A stretch of 64,000 nucleotides of DNA from AP-15 sp963790875 (GCA_963790875.1 CAWBQT010000016.1:744001-808000), one strand, 5' to 3'. Numbered from the stretch's first letter, positions 9,224 to 20,225 are shown. Made by a program: numbers and translations. Notes: a model not told the origin generated them from the sequence alone.

Positions 9224-9535
9224 ATGAAATTTCGTCCGCTGCACGACCGCGTTCTAATCAAACGCGTCGACTCCGAGGAAAAAACCGCGGGCGGCATCAT
9301 CATCCCCGATACGGCCAAAGAGAAACCGATGGAGGGCGAGGTGGTCGCTGCCGGTCCCGGCGCACGCGGCGAAGATGGCAAGGTTCAACCGATGGAGGTT
9401 AAGGCCGGCGACCGGGTTCTATTCGGGAAGTGGTCGGGGACTGAGGTCAAGCTCGACGGCGAAGAGATGATCATCATGAAAGAGTCGGACATCATGGGAG
9501 TCATCCGCCACGGCGCCGCCCGAAAAGCCGCTTGA
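9224..9535 (+). CDS. groES: Co-chaperonin GroES
   Basis: The 103-residue GroES heptamer lid subunit, which caps GroEL during ATP-driven folding. The sequence has the canonical opening MKFRPLHDRVLIKR, the mobile loop EEKTAGGIIIPD, GEVVAAGPG and the conserved VLFGKWSGTEVK and C-terminal ESDIMGVI. A strong Shine-Dalgarno (GAGGAGG) precedes ATG 9224 by a few bases. It is 13 bp upstream of groEL and under the CIRCE promoter. A short C-terminal extension (RHGAARKAA) exceeds the usual end slightly. Confidence 0.97.
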   Translation: MKFRPLHDRVLIKRVDSEEKTAGGIIIPDTAKEKPMEGEVVAAGPGARGEDGKVQPMEVKAGDRVLFGKWSGTEVKLDGEEMIIMKESDIMGVIRHGAARKAA

Positions 9536-9548
9536 GGAGAGGCACGAG

Positions 9549-11187
<1,639 letters not shown>

Positions 11188-11330
11188 GCTTAGGCCGTTT
11201 TGGGCCGACCCCATCGGGAAGTCCTTCCCGGTGCAGCCCCCCCTTGCAACCCTCCCCCTTGACCCACCTGACGGGAGGAGGGCCGCTCGGGGGTGGCATC
11301 GTGCGTTCCGCGCGGTCGGCCCCGCCGCTG
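11188..11330. other. Convergent intergenic region after groEL with weak hairpin
   Basis: This gap separates groEL (plus) from gspE (minus, ending at 11331). It holds a short hairpin, CGGGAA-GTCC-TTCCCG at 11215-11230, with no T tract behind it; it may contribute to termination in either direction but is weak. Nothing else is evident. Confidence 0.4.
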
Positions 11331-13067
11331 TCAGGCTTCGCTGCGGATCGAGCGAACGACCTCCTCGATCGTCGTGTCGCCCTCGATGACGGCGAGCAGC
11401 CCGCTGTCAAAAATCGGCCGCATGCCTTGCGCGACCGCGGCCTGCTCGATCGCCGTATCGTCGGCGCCCTCGAAGATCAGGCGCTCGATCGCCCGGTTCG
11501 GCACCAACAGTTCGGCGATGGCCCGTCGGCCGCGAAAGCCGGTGCCGCGGCAGGCGGGACAGCCCGTCGGGCGATAGAGCGCGATTTCGCTCACGGTAGC
11601 CAGGCGTCCGAGGCCGAGCCGATCGATCAGCGATGCCGGCGCCGAATCGGCGGTCTTGCATGCGGGGCAAAGTCGGCGAACCAGCCGCTGCGCCAGCACC
11701 GCCTTTAGCGTAGCGGTCATCAGATAGTCTTCGAGCCCCATGTCGCGCAGCCGCGTCATCGTCGCAGCGGCCGAATTGGTGTGCACTGTCGACAACACCA
11801 GGTGGCCGGTGAGCGCCGCCTGCACCGCAATCTGCGCGGTTTCGAGGTCGCGGATCTCGCCGATCATGATGACGTCCGGATCCTGCCGCAGGATCGAACG
11901 CAGCAGGTTCGCGAAGTTAAGCCCGATCTGCGGCTTCACCTGAATCTGATTGATGCCGGTGAGCTGATATTCGATCGGGTCCTCGACGGTCACGACATTG
12001 CGCGCCACCGTATTCAGCTTCAAAAGCCCGGTATAGAGCGTCGTCGTCTTGCCGCTGCCGGTTGGGCCGGTGACCAACACCATCCCATTCGGCAGGTCGA
12101 GCGCGCGTTCGAGGCCGGCACGGATATCCGTCGGCAGGCCGAGCTTCTCGTAGTCGAATTCGACGGCGGTGCGGTCGAGGACGCGGAGCACGACCTTCTC
12201 GCCGTAAAGCGCCGGTATCGTCGACACCCGGAAGTCGATCTCGTGGCCGCGCACGGTCAGCTTGATGCGGCCGTCCTGCGGCAGCCGACGCTCGGCAATA
12301 TCGAGCCGGGCCATGATCTTGACGCGCGAGATGACGGCCGCCTGCAGCCGCGCCGGCGGCGGTTCGACTTCGTGCAATACGCCGTCATAACGATAGCGCA
12401 CGCGCATCCGATCCGGGAACGGCTCCAGATGGACGTCCGAGGCATGGGTTTCGACGGCTCGCGCGATCAGCTGGTTGACGAGCCGGATTACCGGCGCTTC
12501 GCTTGCCAGATCTTTGAGCCGCTCGGCGTCCTCCTCAGCCGGTTCGGCGTCGGCGACCACCTCGTCAAACGCCTCGCCGGCTTCGTCTATGCCGGGTTCG
12601 GCATAGAGCCGTTCTATCGCGGCTTCGAGCTCGATCGGGACCGCGACCGCCACAGAAACCGGGCGACCGATTGCAGCGGAGACGGCGTTGCGCGTAAAGA
12701 CGTCGAGCGGATCGGCCATCGCGAGGGTCGCGCGGTCTTCGCTGGCGGCAATCGGCAAGGCATGCGCCCGACGCAGGAACTTGGCATGCAGGCAGTCGAT
12801 GAACAGAGCGCCGTCGGGATAGTCGGAGGCGGCGGCGATCGGCGCCCCGAGCAGGCAGGAAAAGGCTTCGGCGAGCCCGCGCTCGCTGATCAGGCCGAGT
12901 TGCGTAAGCACGCGATCGAGCCGCCGGTCGGTCTCGGCGGCGACGCGGCGCGCCCGTTCCAGAGTGCGCGCATCGACCGCACCGCTCTCGACGAGGGCCG
13001 GACCGAGCTTGGCAAGCGCTTCGGCGGCGTCCTGGACGGTCGGATAGGCGGCGGGTTCAAAAGTCAT
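11331..13067 (-). CDS. gspE: GspE/PulE-type secretion or pilus assembly ATPase
   Basis: A 578-residue hexameric ATPase that powers a type II secretion or type IV pilus machine from the cytoplasmic face. Residues about 20-155 form the N-terminal MshEN/GspE N domain; about 190-330 the N2 domain; Walker A GPTGSGKT at 334-341, Asp box VEDPIE near 361, Walker B MIGEIRD near 402, His box VLSTVHTNSA near 424. A zinc site is formed by CPAC (467-470) and CPAC (503-506). It is divergent from the prepilin peptidase at 13154, fitting one secretion system, but no secretin, platform or pseudopilin genes are in the window. ATG start at 13067. Confidence 0.9.
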   Translation of the reverse strand: MTFEPAAYPTVQDAAEALAKLGPALVESGAVDARTLERARRVAAETDRRLDRVLTQLGLISERGLAEAFSCLLGAPIAAASDYPDGALFIDCLHAKFLRRAHALPIAASEDRATLAMADPLDVFTRNAVSAAIGRPVSVAVAVPIELEAAIERLYAEPGIDEAGEAFDEVVADAEPAEEDAERLKDLASEAPVIRLVNQLIARAVETHASDVHLEPFPDRMRVRYRYDGVLHEVEPPPARLQAAVISRVKIMARLDIAERRLPQDGRIKLTVRGHEIDFRVSTIPALYGEKVVLRVLDRTAVEFDYEKLGLPTDIRAGLERALDLPNGMVLVTGPTGSGKTTTLYTGLLKLNTVARNVVTVEDPIEYQLTGINQIQVKPQIGLNFANLLRSILRQDPDVIMIGEIRDLETAQIAVQAALTGHLVLSTVHTNSAAATMTRLRDMGLEDYLMTATLKAVLAQRLVRRLCPACKTADSAPASLIDRLGLGRLATVSEIALYRPTGCPACRGTGFRGRRAIAELLVPNRAIERLIFEGADDTAIEQAAVAQGMRPIFDSGLLAVIEGDTTIEEVVRSIRSEA

Positions 13068-13153
13068 GTGGCGGCGGTCAATCCTCGCAGCCGCCGGTGC
13101 CGGGCGGGCGCGCGCGCAACAGAATAACCGATCGGCGGCGGGAGCGGGAGCGC

Positions 13154-13924
13154 ATGTTCGAGACGCCCTGGTGCGACGCTTTAGCGAGTGCCGGTGCCGG
13201 GAGATGGGCCCTCGTCCCCATCGCCCCGTTCATCGGCAGCTTTCTCGGCGTGGTCGTTCGCCAACTCCCCGTGGGCCGGCCTATCGTTGGCGGTCGCTCG
13301 CGCTGCGAGGCCTGCGGCAGGGTGCTGCGCGTGCGTGACTTGGTCCCGATCGTCAGTTGGCTCGCGGCGCGGCGCCGCTGTAGGTTCTGCGGGCAGCCGC
13401 TTGGTTGGTTCTATCCGGGGATTGAACTCGCCGCCACCGCCGTAGTCGTCGCTGCGCTCGCGGCCGATGGCGGCCCGCAGACATGGCTCGACTGTCTGTT
13501 CGGCTGGTGGCTCCTGACGCTCGGCTGGATCGACTTGCGCTGCGGGCTGCTGCCCGACGCGCTGACCCTGCCGCTCGTCGTTGCCGGCCTTCTCGTCACC
13601 CTTTGGCTCGACCCGACGAGCCTGACCGCCTGTAGCCTCGGCGCGGCGCTCGGCTATCTCGGCTTGCGCATTGTCGGCGGGATCTACCGGATGCTGCGCG
13701 GCAACGAAGGCATCGGGCAAGGCGACGCCAAGCTGCTCGCTGCATCGGGCGCCTGGCTCGGCGCCGCCGCATTGCCGCAGGTGATCCTGCTGGCCGCGTC
13801 GACGGCGCTCCTCGCGGCACTCGGCCTGCGCCTCACGGGCGTGCGGCTCGGCGCCCGCTCGGCGCTGCCGTTCGGACCGTCTCTCGCGCTCGCCACCTGG
13901 TTTCTCTGGCTGCTCGCACGGTAG
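13154..13924 (+). CDS. Prepilin peptidase/N-methyltransferase (type IV leader peptidase)
   Basis: A membrane aspartic protease that cleaves and N-methylates type IV pilin-like leaders. The chosen ATG 13154 (MFETPWCDAL) follows GGAGCGGGAG and gives 256 residues, the family size. It has the cytoplasmic four-cysteine zinc loop (CEACGRVL and CRFCGQPL), the first catalytic aspartate in LGWIDLRCGLLPDALTLP and the second in GIGQGDAKLLAASGAWLG, plus about eight hydrophobic segments. An upstream in-frame start at 13097 would add a charged, non-conserved extension. It is the divergent partner of the GspE ATPase; the intervening 86 bp should hold both promoters. Confidence 0.92.
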   Translation: MFETPWCDALASAGAGRWALVPIAPFIGSFLGVVVRQLPVGRPIVGGRSRCEACGRVLRVRDLVPIVSWLAARRRCRFCGQPLGWFYPGIELAATAVVVAALAADGGPQTWLDCLFGWWLLTLGWIDLRCGLLPDALTLPLVVAGLLVTLWLDPTSLTACSLGAALGYLGLRIVGGIYRMLRGNEGIGQGDAKLLAASGAWLGAAALPQVILLAASTALLAALGLRLTGVRLGARSALPFGPSLALATWFLWLLAR

Positions 13925-14025
13925 CGCTGGTCTGGCCGAGGAGGGTACGTCGCCGGCTGGCGGGCGCCCGATCGCCTCGCTATGGTGCGGCACGCGCCAT
14001 CAATGTCGACGGCCGGGGATTCCGC

Positions 14026-15108
14026 GTGACCTTGCGCGCCGAAGATCTTGCAACATCCGGGCTCGTTGCGCCTGAGCGGCTCGATGAGCTGCGCCGCGTC
14101 GCCGGTCGCTTTGCGGTGGCGCTAACCGAGGACGTCGCGGCCCGGATCGACGGCAACGATCCGCGCGATCCGATCGCCGCGCAATTCGTACCGAGTGCCG
14201 CCGAGCTGCTCGTGGCGCCCGAAGAACGCTCCGATCCGATCGGCGACGCGCGATGGTCGCCAATACCCGGCATCGTGCATCGTTACCCCGATCGCGTGTT
14301 GCTGAAGCCGACCCATTTGTGTCCGGTCTACTGTCGTTTCTGCTTTCGCCGCGAGATCGTCGGTAAGCGGCCGGCCATGCTCGACCCCGCCGCTCTCGCG
14401 CACGCTTTCGACTATATCAGGCAACGGCCAGAGATTTGGGAAGTCGTCATCACCGGCGGCGACCCTTTTATCTTGTCGCCGCGCCGTCTCGCCGCGATTG
14501 TCGGCACCCTCGATCGGATCCCGCATCTCGGCACGATCCGCATTCATACGCGCGTTCCGGTGGTCGATCCCGGTCGCATCGACGATGCGCTGGTCGCTGC
14601 CCTGGCTGCCGAGAAAGCGGTCTATGTCGTGATCCACGCCAACCATCCGCGCGAGCTGACACGGCCGGTGCGCGAAGCGGCGAGCCAACTCGTCGGGGCG
14701 GGCGTCCCGTTATTGTCGCAAACCGTACTGCTGCGCGGCGTCAATGACGACGCGGCGGTGCTCGAAGCGCTGTTCCGCGGCCTCGTGGCAAATCGGATCA
14801 AGCCCTATTACCTGCATCATGCCGACCTCGCGCCCGGCACCGCGCATTTCCGCACCGGCATCGCGGCTGGCCAGCGGCTCGTCCGGGCGTTGCGCGGCCG
14901 CGTCTCCGGTCTCTGCCAGCCGACTTATGTCCTCGACATCCCGGGCGGCTGGGGCAAGGTGCCGTTGACGCAAAGCGCCATCAGACCCGCGCCGGCCTCC
15001 GCCGAATGGATCGTCGAAGACAGTGCGGGAGGACTGCACGCCTATCCGGCCGACCCGCCGGGCGCCCGCGAAGAAGACGGCCGCGAGCGGCAGCCGCCGA
15101 ACCCGTAA
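14026..15108 (+). CDS. Lysine 2,3-aminomutase-family radical SAM protein (KamA/EpmB-like)
   Basis: A 360-residue radical SAM, PLP-dependent aminomutase family member that would move an amino group on lysine. The 4Fe-4S motif is CPVYCRFCFRRE (CxxxCxxC) near residue 95, followed by EVVITGGDPF, IRIHTRVPVVDP and the C-terminal HHADLAPGTAHFR and GLCQPTYVLDIPGG segments typical of the YodO/EpmB group. The usual role is beta-lysylation of elongation factor P with EpmA, but neither epmA nor efp is in the window, so free lysine as substrate is also possible. GTG start at 14026 has only a weak ribosome site. It converges on xthA. Confidence 0.85.
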   Translation: MTLRAEDLATSGLVAPERLDELRRVAGRFAVALTEDVAARIDGNDPRDPIAAQFVPSAAELLVAPEERSDPIGDARWSPIPGIVHRYPDRVLLKPTHLCPVYCRFCFRREIVGKRPAMLDPAALAHAFDYIRQRPEIWEVVITGGDPFILSPRRLAAIVGTLDRIPHLGTIRIHTRVPVVDPGRIDDALVAALAAEKAVYVVIHANHPRELTRPVREAASQLVGAGVPLLSQTVLLRGVNDDAAVLEALFRGLVANRIKPYYLHHADLAPGTAHFRTGIAAGQRLVRALRGRVSGLCQPTYVLDIPGGWGKVPLTQSAIRPAPASAEWIVEDSAGGLHAYPADPPGAREEDGRERQPPNP

Positions 15109-15140
15109 TCATCGTCGTTGGCCGTGATGCTTGGCCCTCG

Positions 15141-15911
15141 TCAGACCGCGAGTTCGCACCAGATCGGCGTGTGATCCGAGGCGCGCTCCTTGCCGCGCGG
15201 CTTCTTGTCGATGTCGCAGGCTGCGACCCGGTCGGCGGCGTGCGGCGACAGCAAGAGATGGTCGATGCGCAGGCCCTCATCGCAATTCCAGCGCCCGGCC
15301 TGATAATCCCAGAAGGTGTAGCGGTGCGGCTCGCGGTGGAAAACCCGGTAGGCGTCGCCGAGCCCAAGATAGACGAGCGCACGGAAGCGCGAGCGCGCCT
15401 CCAGGCGGCAAAGCGCATCGTCGCGCCACGCCACGGGGTCGTAAACATCCTCGTCGGCCGGGCAGATATTGTAATCGCCGGCCAGCACGCAAGGGATCTC
15501 GCGGCACAATAGCGCCCGCGCATGTTCGACGAGCCGCTCCATCCAGGCGAGCTTGTAGGCGAATTTGTCGGTCCCCACCGGGTTGCCGTTCGGCAGATAG
15601 AGCGAGGCGACGCGAACCTCGCCGAACGATGCCTCGATATAGCGCGCCTGCTCGTCGTCGGGCGCACCCGGCAGGCCGCAGACCAGCTCTTCGGCGGGCC
15701 GCTTCGAGACGAGCGCCACGCCGTTATAGGCGCGTTGGCCGATCGTCTCGACGTGGTAGCCGAGCGCCTTGACCTCGAACATCGGAAAATCGGCAGCGGG
15801 GCACTTCGTTTCCTGCAAGGCGAGGACGTCGGGCTGCGCCTCGCCGAGGAAGGCGAGCAGATGCGGCAGCCGCGCCTTGACCGAGTTGACGTTCCAACTC
15901 GCGATCTTCAC
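15141..15911 (-). CDS. xthA: Exodeoxyribonuclease III
   Basis: A 256-residue exonuclease III/AP endonuclease of the EEP fold, acting on abasic sites in base-excision repair. It carries the N-terminal metal motif WNVNSVKAR, the catalytic LQETKCP (Glu), GDYNICPADEDVYDP with the conserved Asp/Asn pair, and the terminal SDHTPIW His-Asp motif. Length and motif order are those of the XthA family. It is convergent with the aminomutase-like gene (33 bp gap). ATG start at 15911. Confidence 0.93.
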   Translation of the reverse strand: MKIASWNVNSVKARLPHLLAFLGEAQPDVLALQETKCPAADFPMFEVKALGYHVETIGQRAYNGVALVSKRPAEELVCGLPGAPDDEQARYIEASFGEVRVASLYLPNGNPVGTDKFAYKLAWMERLVEHARALLCREIPCVLAGDYNICPADEDVYDPVAWRDDALCRLEARSRFRALVYLGLGDAYRVFHREPHRYTFWDYQAGRWNCDEGLRIDHLLLSPHAADRVAACDIDKKPRGKERASDHTPIWCELAV

Positions 15912-16020
15912 ATCGAGATCTCCTCCTCGCCCCGGAATCTACCGCCATACCTGGGAGGGGAAAAGGGCCGGTAATGGTCGGGCTTGTGCCCCGTCCGCCG
16001 GCCTAATGGAGAGCCTGACG

Positions 16021-16749
16021 ATGACGCAGAATATCTATGACAACCCGGAATTCTTCGAAGGCTACAATCGCTTGGGCCGGTCGGTCGGAGGGCTGCACGA
16101 CGCCGCCGAATGGCCGGCGCTGCGGGCCCTCCTTCCGGATCTGAGCGGCCTCAGGCTGGTGGACCTCGGCTGCGGCTTCGGCTGGTTCTGCCGCTGGGCG
16201 CGCCAGCATGGCGCCGCGCAGGTGCTTGGACTGGACCTGTCGGAGAACATGCTGGCGCGTGCCGAGGTCGCCAACTCGGATCCGGCAATCACCTACGCCC
16301 GAGCCGATCTCGAACAACTCGATCTGCCGGCGGCGTCCTTTGATCTTGCCTACAGTTCGTTGACGCTCCACTACATCGAGAATTTGGCCGGGCTGCTCAC
16401 GACGATATACCGCGCCCTTGTCCCCGGCGGGCGCTTTGTATTCTCGATCGAGCATCCGATCTACATGGCGCCGCGGCATCCCGGGTGGCAGGTCGATGCC
16501 GATGGCCGCAAGACCTGGCCCGTCGACAGCTACCGGCTCGAGGGCCTGCGCCGGACAGATTGGCTGACGAGCGGCGTCATCAAGCAACACCGCACGATCG
16601 GTACCACTCTCAATCTTCTCATCAGCCGGGGGTTCACGGTCTCCCATGTCGAGGAATGGGGGCCGACCGACGAGCAGGTCAGGGCGAAGCCGGCACTCGC
16701 CGAGGAGCGCGAGCGGCCGATGTTTCTGCTGGTGGCCGTCGGCCGATAG
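16021..16749 (+). CDS. SAM-dependent class I methyltransferase
   Basis: A 242-residue cytosolic methyltransferase. Motif I is VDLGCGFGWFCRWA, followed by VLGLDLSENML (acidic loop), YARADLEQLDLPAASFDLAYSSLTLHYI and the post-motif LVPGGRFVFSIEHP, the pattern of the Methyltransf_11/25 group. The substrate cannot be told from sequence. ATG 16021 is preceded by GGAGA at suitable spacing; another in-frame ATG lies at 16006 with no better signal. It converges on erpA with a 19-bp gap. Confidence 0.88.
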   Translation: MTQNIYDNPEFFEGYNRLGRSVGGLHDAAEWPALRALLPDLSGLRLVDLGCGFGWFCRWARQHGAAQVLGLDLSENMLARAEVANSDPAITYARADLEQLDLPAASFDLAYSSLTLHYIENLAGLLTTIYRALVPGGRFVFSIEHPIYMAPRHPGWQVDADGRKTWPVDSYRLEGLRRTDWLTSGVIKQHRTIGTTLNLLISRGFTVSHVEEWGPTDEQVRAKPALAEERERPMFLLVAVGR

Positions 16750-16768
16750 ATGCGATGTCGGACCCGCC

Positions 16769-17128
16769 TCAAGCGACCGAGAAGGAATTGCCGCAGCCGC
16801 AGGACGAGGCCGCATTCGGATTGCGGATCTGAAACGAGGCGCCCATCAGATCCTCGACGAAATCGACCTCGGCGCCGCGCAGCAGGTCGAGCGAGACATC
16901 GTCGACGACGACCGCGATCCCATCGCGCTCGAAAACGAAATCGTCATCGTTCTTCTGGTGGTCAAAGCTGAGGCCGTATTGGAACCCCGAGCAGCCGCCG
17001 CCCGAGACGGCAATCCGCAGGAACGCGTCTCCGGCCCGCTCTTTGAGCCGCAGCGCCGCGATGCGACGCGCCGCACTCTCGGTCACGACGATGCGGCGCT
17101 CGCCGATCTCGTCTGTTGCTTCCGACAT
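16769..17128 (-). CDS. erpA: Iron-sulfur cluster insertion protein (A-type carrier)
   Basis: A 119-residue A-type Fe-S carrier that delivers clusters to apo-proteins. The three ligand cysteines are in GGGCSGFQYGLSFD and the C-terminal SSCGCGNSF. ATG 17128 (MSEATDEIG) has GGAGCG upstream and gives the usual family length; a start at 17179 would add a non-conserved 17-residue tail. ErpA versus IscA/SufA is not settled by motif alone, but the isolated location and the FQYGL form favour ErpA. Confidence 0.88.
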   Translation of the reverse strand: MSEATDEIGERRIVVTESAARRIAALRLKERAGDAFLRIAVSGGGCSGFQYGLSFDHQKNDDDFVFERDGIAVVVDDVSLDLLRGAEVDFVEDLMGASFQIRNPNAASSCGCGNSFSVA

Positions 17129-17302
17129 TTCCGTTGGCGCTCCCGGCACTTGCCGGCCCGACGCCGGCGCTCTCCCCACATGTAAGCATCCGCCGCGCCA
17201 CGGTCAAACCAGGGGTCGCAGCGACGCGCGGCAGCCCGGCCGCGGCGGCGGATTCTTCGCCGCAGATCGGCTAAACTCGCGTCTCCCCGCGGGAGTCGAA
17301 CG

Positions 17303-19663
17303 ATGCTGCGTGCCCTCGAAAGCGTTCTCGGTCGTGAGCAGGATGCCGGGCCCGAGGACAAGCTCGCCTGCCTGACGGCGCTGGAGCAGAAGGTGCTCTG
17401 GCTGTCGACCTGGATGATCCACAACGCGAACCATCTGCGGCCAAGCCGCGACGGCCTCAAAGTGGGCGGCCATCAGGCGTCGAGCGCCTCGGTCGCGACC
17501 TTGATGACGGCGCTTTATTTCGATGTGCTGCGGCCGCAGGACCGCGTCGCGGTTAAGCCGCACGCCTCGCCGGTGTTTCACGCGATCCAATACCTCCTCG
17601 GCCAGCAGACGCGCGCCAAGCTCGAAGGGTTTCGCGCCTTCGGCGGCGCCCAGTCCTATCCGTCGCGCAGCAAGGACGGCGATATCGTCGATTTCTCGAC
17701 CGGATCGGTCGGCCTCGGCGTCGGCATGACCTTGTTCGGCGCGATCGCCCAGGACTATTTGCGGCTCAAGCAACTGGTGCCGACCGATGCGGCGCCCGGT
17801 CGCATGATCGCCCTCGCCGGCGACGCCGAGCTCGACGAGGGCAACATCTTCGAGGCGCTGCTCGAAGGCTGGAAGCACGATGTTCGCAATCTTTGGTGGG
17901 TGATCGACTACAACCGCCAGAGCCTCGACGCGGTCGTGTCCGATAGGTTGTTCGGCCGCATCGACGCGATGTTCGAGATGATGGGCTGGCGGGTCGTGAC
18001 CCTGAAATACGGGCGCCTCCTCGAGGCGGCCTTCGCGCGATCCGACGGTCATCATCTGCGCGAGTGGATCGACGGCTGCCCGAACTCGCTCTATTCGGCG
18101 CTCTGCTACAAGGGCGGCGTCGGCTGGCGCGAGCATCTGGCCCGCGACCTGAACCGCCATCCCGGCATTCGCGCGATCCTCGCCGAGCATGACGACGCGG
18201 CGCTGCATCGGCTGATGACGAACCTCGCCGGGCACGACATGGCCTCGGTGCTGGCCGCGTTCCACGCCGTCGCCGACGACCGGCCGACCTGCTTCATCGC
18301 CTATACGATCAAGGGCTACGGCCTGCCCTTTGCCGGGCACAAGGACAATCACGCCGGTTTGATGAACCGCGAGCAGATGGCGCTGTTGCGCCGCCGCATG
18401 GGCGTGCCGGAGGGTGCGGAGTGGGAACCCTTTGCCGGTCTCGACGTGCCGGCCGAACGGCTTGCCGCCTTCCTCGACGGGCTACCGCTCGCCCGTGCCG
18501 GCGGCCGCCGGCACACGGCAGCGCCGGTCGCGGTGCCGCCGGTGCTGCCGGTGCCGCGCGGCGCCCGGCTGTCGACGCAGGAGGCCTTCGGCCGGCTGCT
18601 CGGCGACATCGCCGCCGCCGACGGCGCGTTCGCCGAGCGCATCGTGACCGCCTCGCCCGATGTCACGGTGTCGACCAATCTCGGGCCGTGGGTCAACCGC
18701 CGTGGCATCTTCGACCGGGCCGACCGGGCCGATACCTTCCGCGAGGAGAAGGTCGTGTCGGCGCAGCGCTGGGCGATGTCGCCGAGCGGCCAGCATATCG
18801 AACTCGGCATCGCCGAGAGCAATCTGTTCCTGCTGCTGGCGGCCCTCGGGCTCGCCGCTCCGCTGTTCGGGACCCGGCTGTTGCCGATCGGCACGCTCTA
18901 CGATCCGTTCATCAAGCGCGGCCTCGATGCGCTGAATTACGGCTGCTACCAGGACGCCCGCTTTCTCCTGGTGGCGACGCCGTCAGGCATCACGCTCGCC
19001 CCCGAGGGCGGCGCGCATCAATCGGTCGGCGAGCCGCTGATCGGGCTCGCCCAGCCCGGCCTCACCGGCTTTGAACCGGCCTACGCCGATGAGCTCGCGG
19101 TGCTGCTGCGCTGGGCCTTTGCCGAGATCCAGCGCGAGGATGGCGAGTCGGTCTATCTGCGGCTGTCGACGCGGCCGATCGACCAGGCGCCGCGCGAGGT
19201 CGACGCCGAGCTCGCCGCGGCGATCGTCGCCGGCGCCTACTGGCGGCACCCGCCGGAGCCGGGCGCCGATCTGGCGATCGTCTATTCTGGGGCCGTGGCG
19301 CCCGAGGCGCTCGCGGCGCATCGGCAGCTGGCCGAGGACGCGCCGGCGGCCGGGCTGCTGGCGGTCACCTCCGCCGACCGGTTGCATCGCGACTGGCGCG
19401 CCGCCCAGGCGGCCGGCCGCACCGGCGTCGCCGAGCGGCTCCTCGCCCGGCTCAAGCCCGGCGCGGCGCTGGTCACGGTCGGCGATTGCCATCCGGCGAC
19501 CCTCTCCTGGCTCGGCGCCGTCGCCGGCAACCCGATCGTGCCGCTCGGCGTCGACCGCTTCGGCCAGTCGGGCGACATCCCCGATCTCTACCGCACCTAC
19601 CGCATCGATGCCGAGGCGATCCTCGACGCCGCCGCTCGCGCCTGCCTGATCGCGCTGCGCTGA
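17303..19663 (+). CDS. Transketolase-superfamily enzyme, AceE-like
   Basis: A 786-residue thiamine diphosphate enzyme with the three-domain order of homodimeric transketolases/AceE: PP domain (GGHQASSASVATLM, KPHASPVFHAIQYLLG, TGSVGLGVGM, the ThDP Mg2+ site GDAELDEGN and later DYNRQ), Pyr domain from about residue 430 (YLRLS, GIAESNLFLLLAALG) and a C-terminal domain. The N-terminal wording resembles pyruvate dehydrogenase E1 more than classic TktA, so the donor may be a 2-oxo acid or a ketose phosphate. ATG 17303 follows GGGAG. It is monocistronic as far as visible, ending in front of a strong hairpin. Superfamily is certain, exact reaction is not. Confidence 0.82.
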   Translation: MLRALESVLGREQDAGPEDKLACLTALEQKVLWLSTWMIHNANHLRPSRDGLKVGGHQASSASVATLMTALYFDVLRPQDRVAVKPHASPVFHAIQYLLGQQTRAKLEGFRAFGGAQSYPSRSKDGDIVDFSTGSVGLGVGMTLFGAIAQDYLRLKQLVPTDAAPGRMIALAGDAELDEGNIFEALLEGWKHDVRNLWWVIDYNRQSLDAVVSDRLFGRIDAMFEMMGWRVVTLKYGRLLEAAFARSDGHHLREWIDGCPNSLYSALCYKGGVGWREHLARDLNRHPGIRAILAEHDDAALHRLMTNLAGHDMASVLAAFHAVADDRPTCFIAYTIKGYGLPFAGHKDNHAGLMNREQMALLRRRMGVPEGAEWEPFAGLDVPAERLAAFLDGLPLARAGGRRHTAAPVAVPPVLPVPRGARLSTQEAFGRLLGDIAAADGAFAERIVTASPDVTVSTNLGPWVNRRGIFDRADRADTFREEKVVSAQRWAMSPSGQHIELGIAESNLFLLLAALGLAAPLFGTRLLPIGTLYDPFIKRGLDALNYGCYQDARFLLVATPSGITLAPEGGAHQSVGEPLIGLAQPGLTGFEPAYADELAVLLRWAFAEIQREDGESVYLRLSTRPIDQAPREVDAELAAAIVAGAYWRHPPEPGADLAIVYSGAVAPEALAAHRQLAEDAPAAGLLAVTSADRLHRDWRAAQAAGRTGVAERLLARLKPGAALVTVGDCHPATLSWLGAVAGNPIVPLGVDRFGQSGDIPDLYRTYRIDAEAILDAAARACLIALR

Positions 19664-20225
19664 GCGATCGCTGCCGGTCGACCGCCAAAAGGGACGGCGG
19701 CCGGCGGTCTGCAGGGAGCGGAAAAACGCGCCTAACCTCCCTGCTGGGAGGTGATTTCGTGCGTTTTTCTGTCGCAATGTCGCGCAGTGTGCCCATAATA
19801 CATTGATATAACGCAAAAATCTACTCACAGCCGCACGCCGAAATGCGCTTTGCTGAGGGATTTGCAGGGAGCGTTTTGCGGGCGTCTGAGGGAATTTTGC
19901 ACGCACCGCAGGGAGCGCTGCGGGCGTCGCGGAGATCCCTGAGCGATCGCCGCCGCGGCGCGCCCTGCTATCCCCGGAATCACGACGGTGTAACCATTAT
20001 AGCAACCTGTAGCAGAATTTTCATCCATTGGCAACCGGCATAGCGCGCGAGGCCTCTGTCCTCTGTGGGCCAGCTCGTCGGCTTGTGCGATCTCATATAT
20101 TGATAAATTCACATCGATGTGGTAGACGCATTATTGCATAAGGGGCATTCTTCGCACCGCGATGACCGACGCCGCGCCGATGCAGCGCGCGTGTCTTCGA
20201 CGGCAAAGGCGCAACAGGAGAAAGC
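19664..20225. repeat. Gene-free 560-bp stretch with short direct repeats
   Basis: No convincing gene. Besides the hairpin at 19721-19769 it has three copies of GCAGGGAGCG (about 19711, 19863 and 19909); the last two are followed by TTTTGCGGGCGTC and CTGCGGGCGTC, so they form an imperfect repeat of about 25 bp. CTGAGCGATCGC occurs at about 19662 and 19940. The part around 19780-20110 is noticeably more AT-rich than its neighbours and probably contains the promoter of the gene at 20226. Confidence 0.55.
19721..19769. terminator. Nested hairpin after transketolase-like gene
   Basis: Outer arms GAAAAACGC (19721-19729) and GCGTTTTTC (19761-19769) pair perfectly over nine bases. Inside sits CCTCCC-TGCT-GGGAGG (19736-19751). 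The T-rich right arm makes a plausible transcription terminator 58 bp past the stop codon; the structure is symmetrical and could act in both directions. Confidence 0.65.

Noticed and set aside
11781..13127. A 448-codon plus-strand open frame
   Set aside because: Antisense of gspE, whose motifs are unmistakable; composition is Asp/Arg-rich and without motifs.
19664..20225. CRISPR array from the repeated GCAGGGAGCG words
   Set aside because: Only three short copies with irregular spacing and no cas genes.
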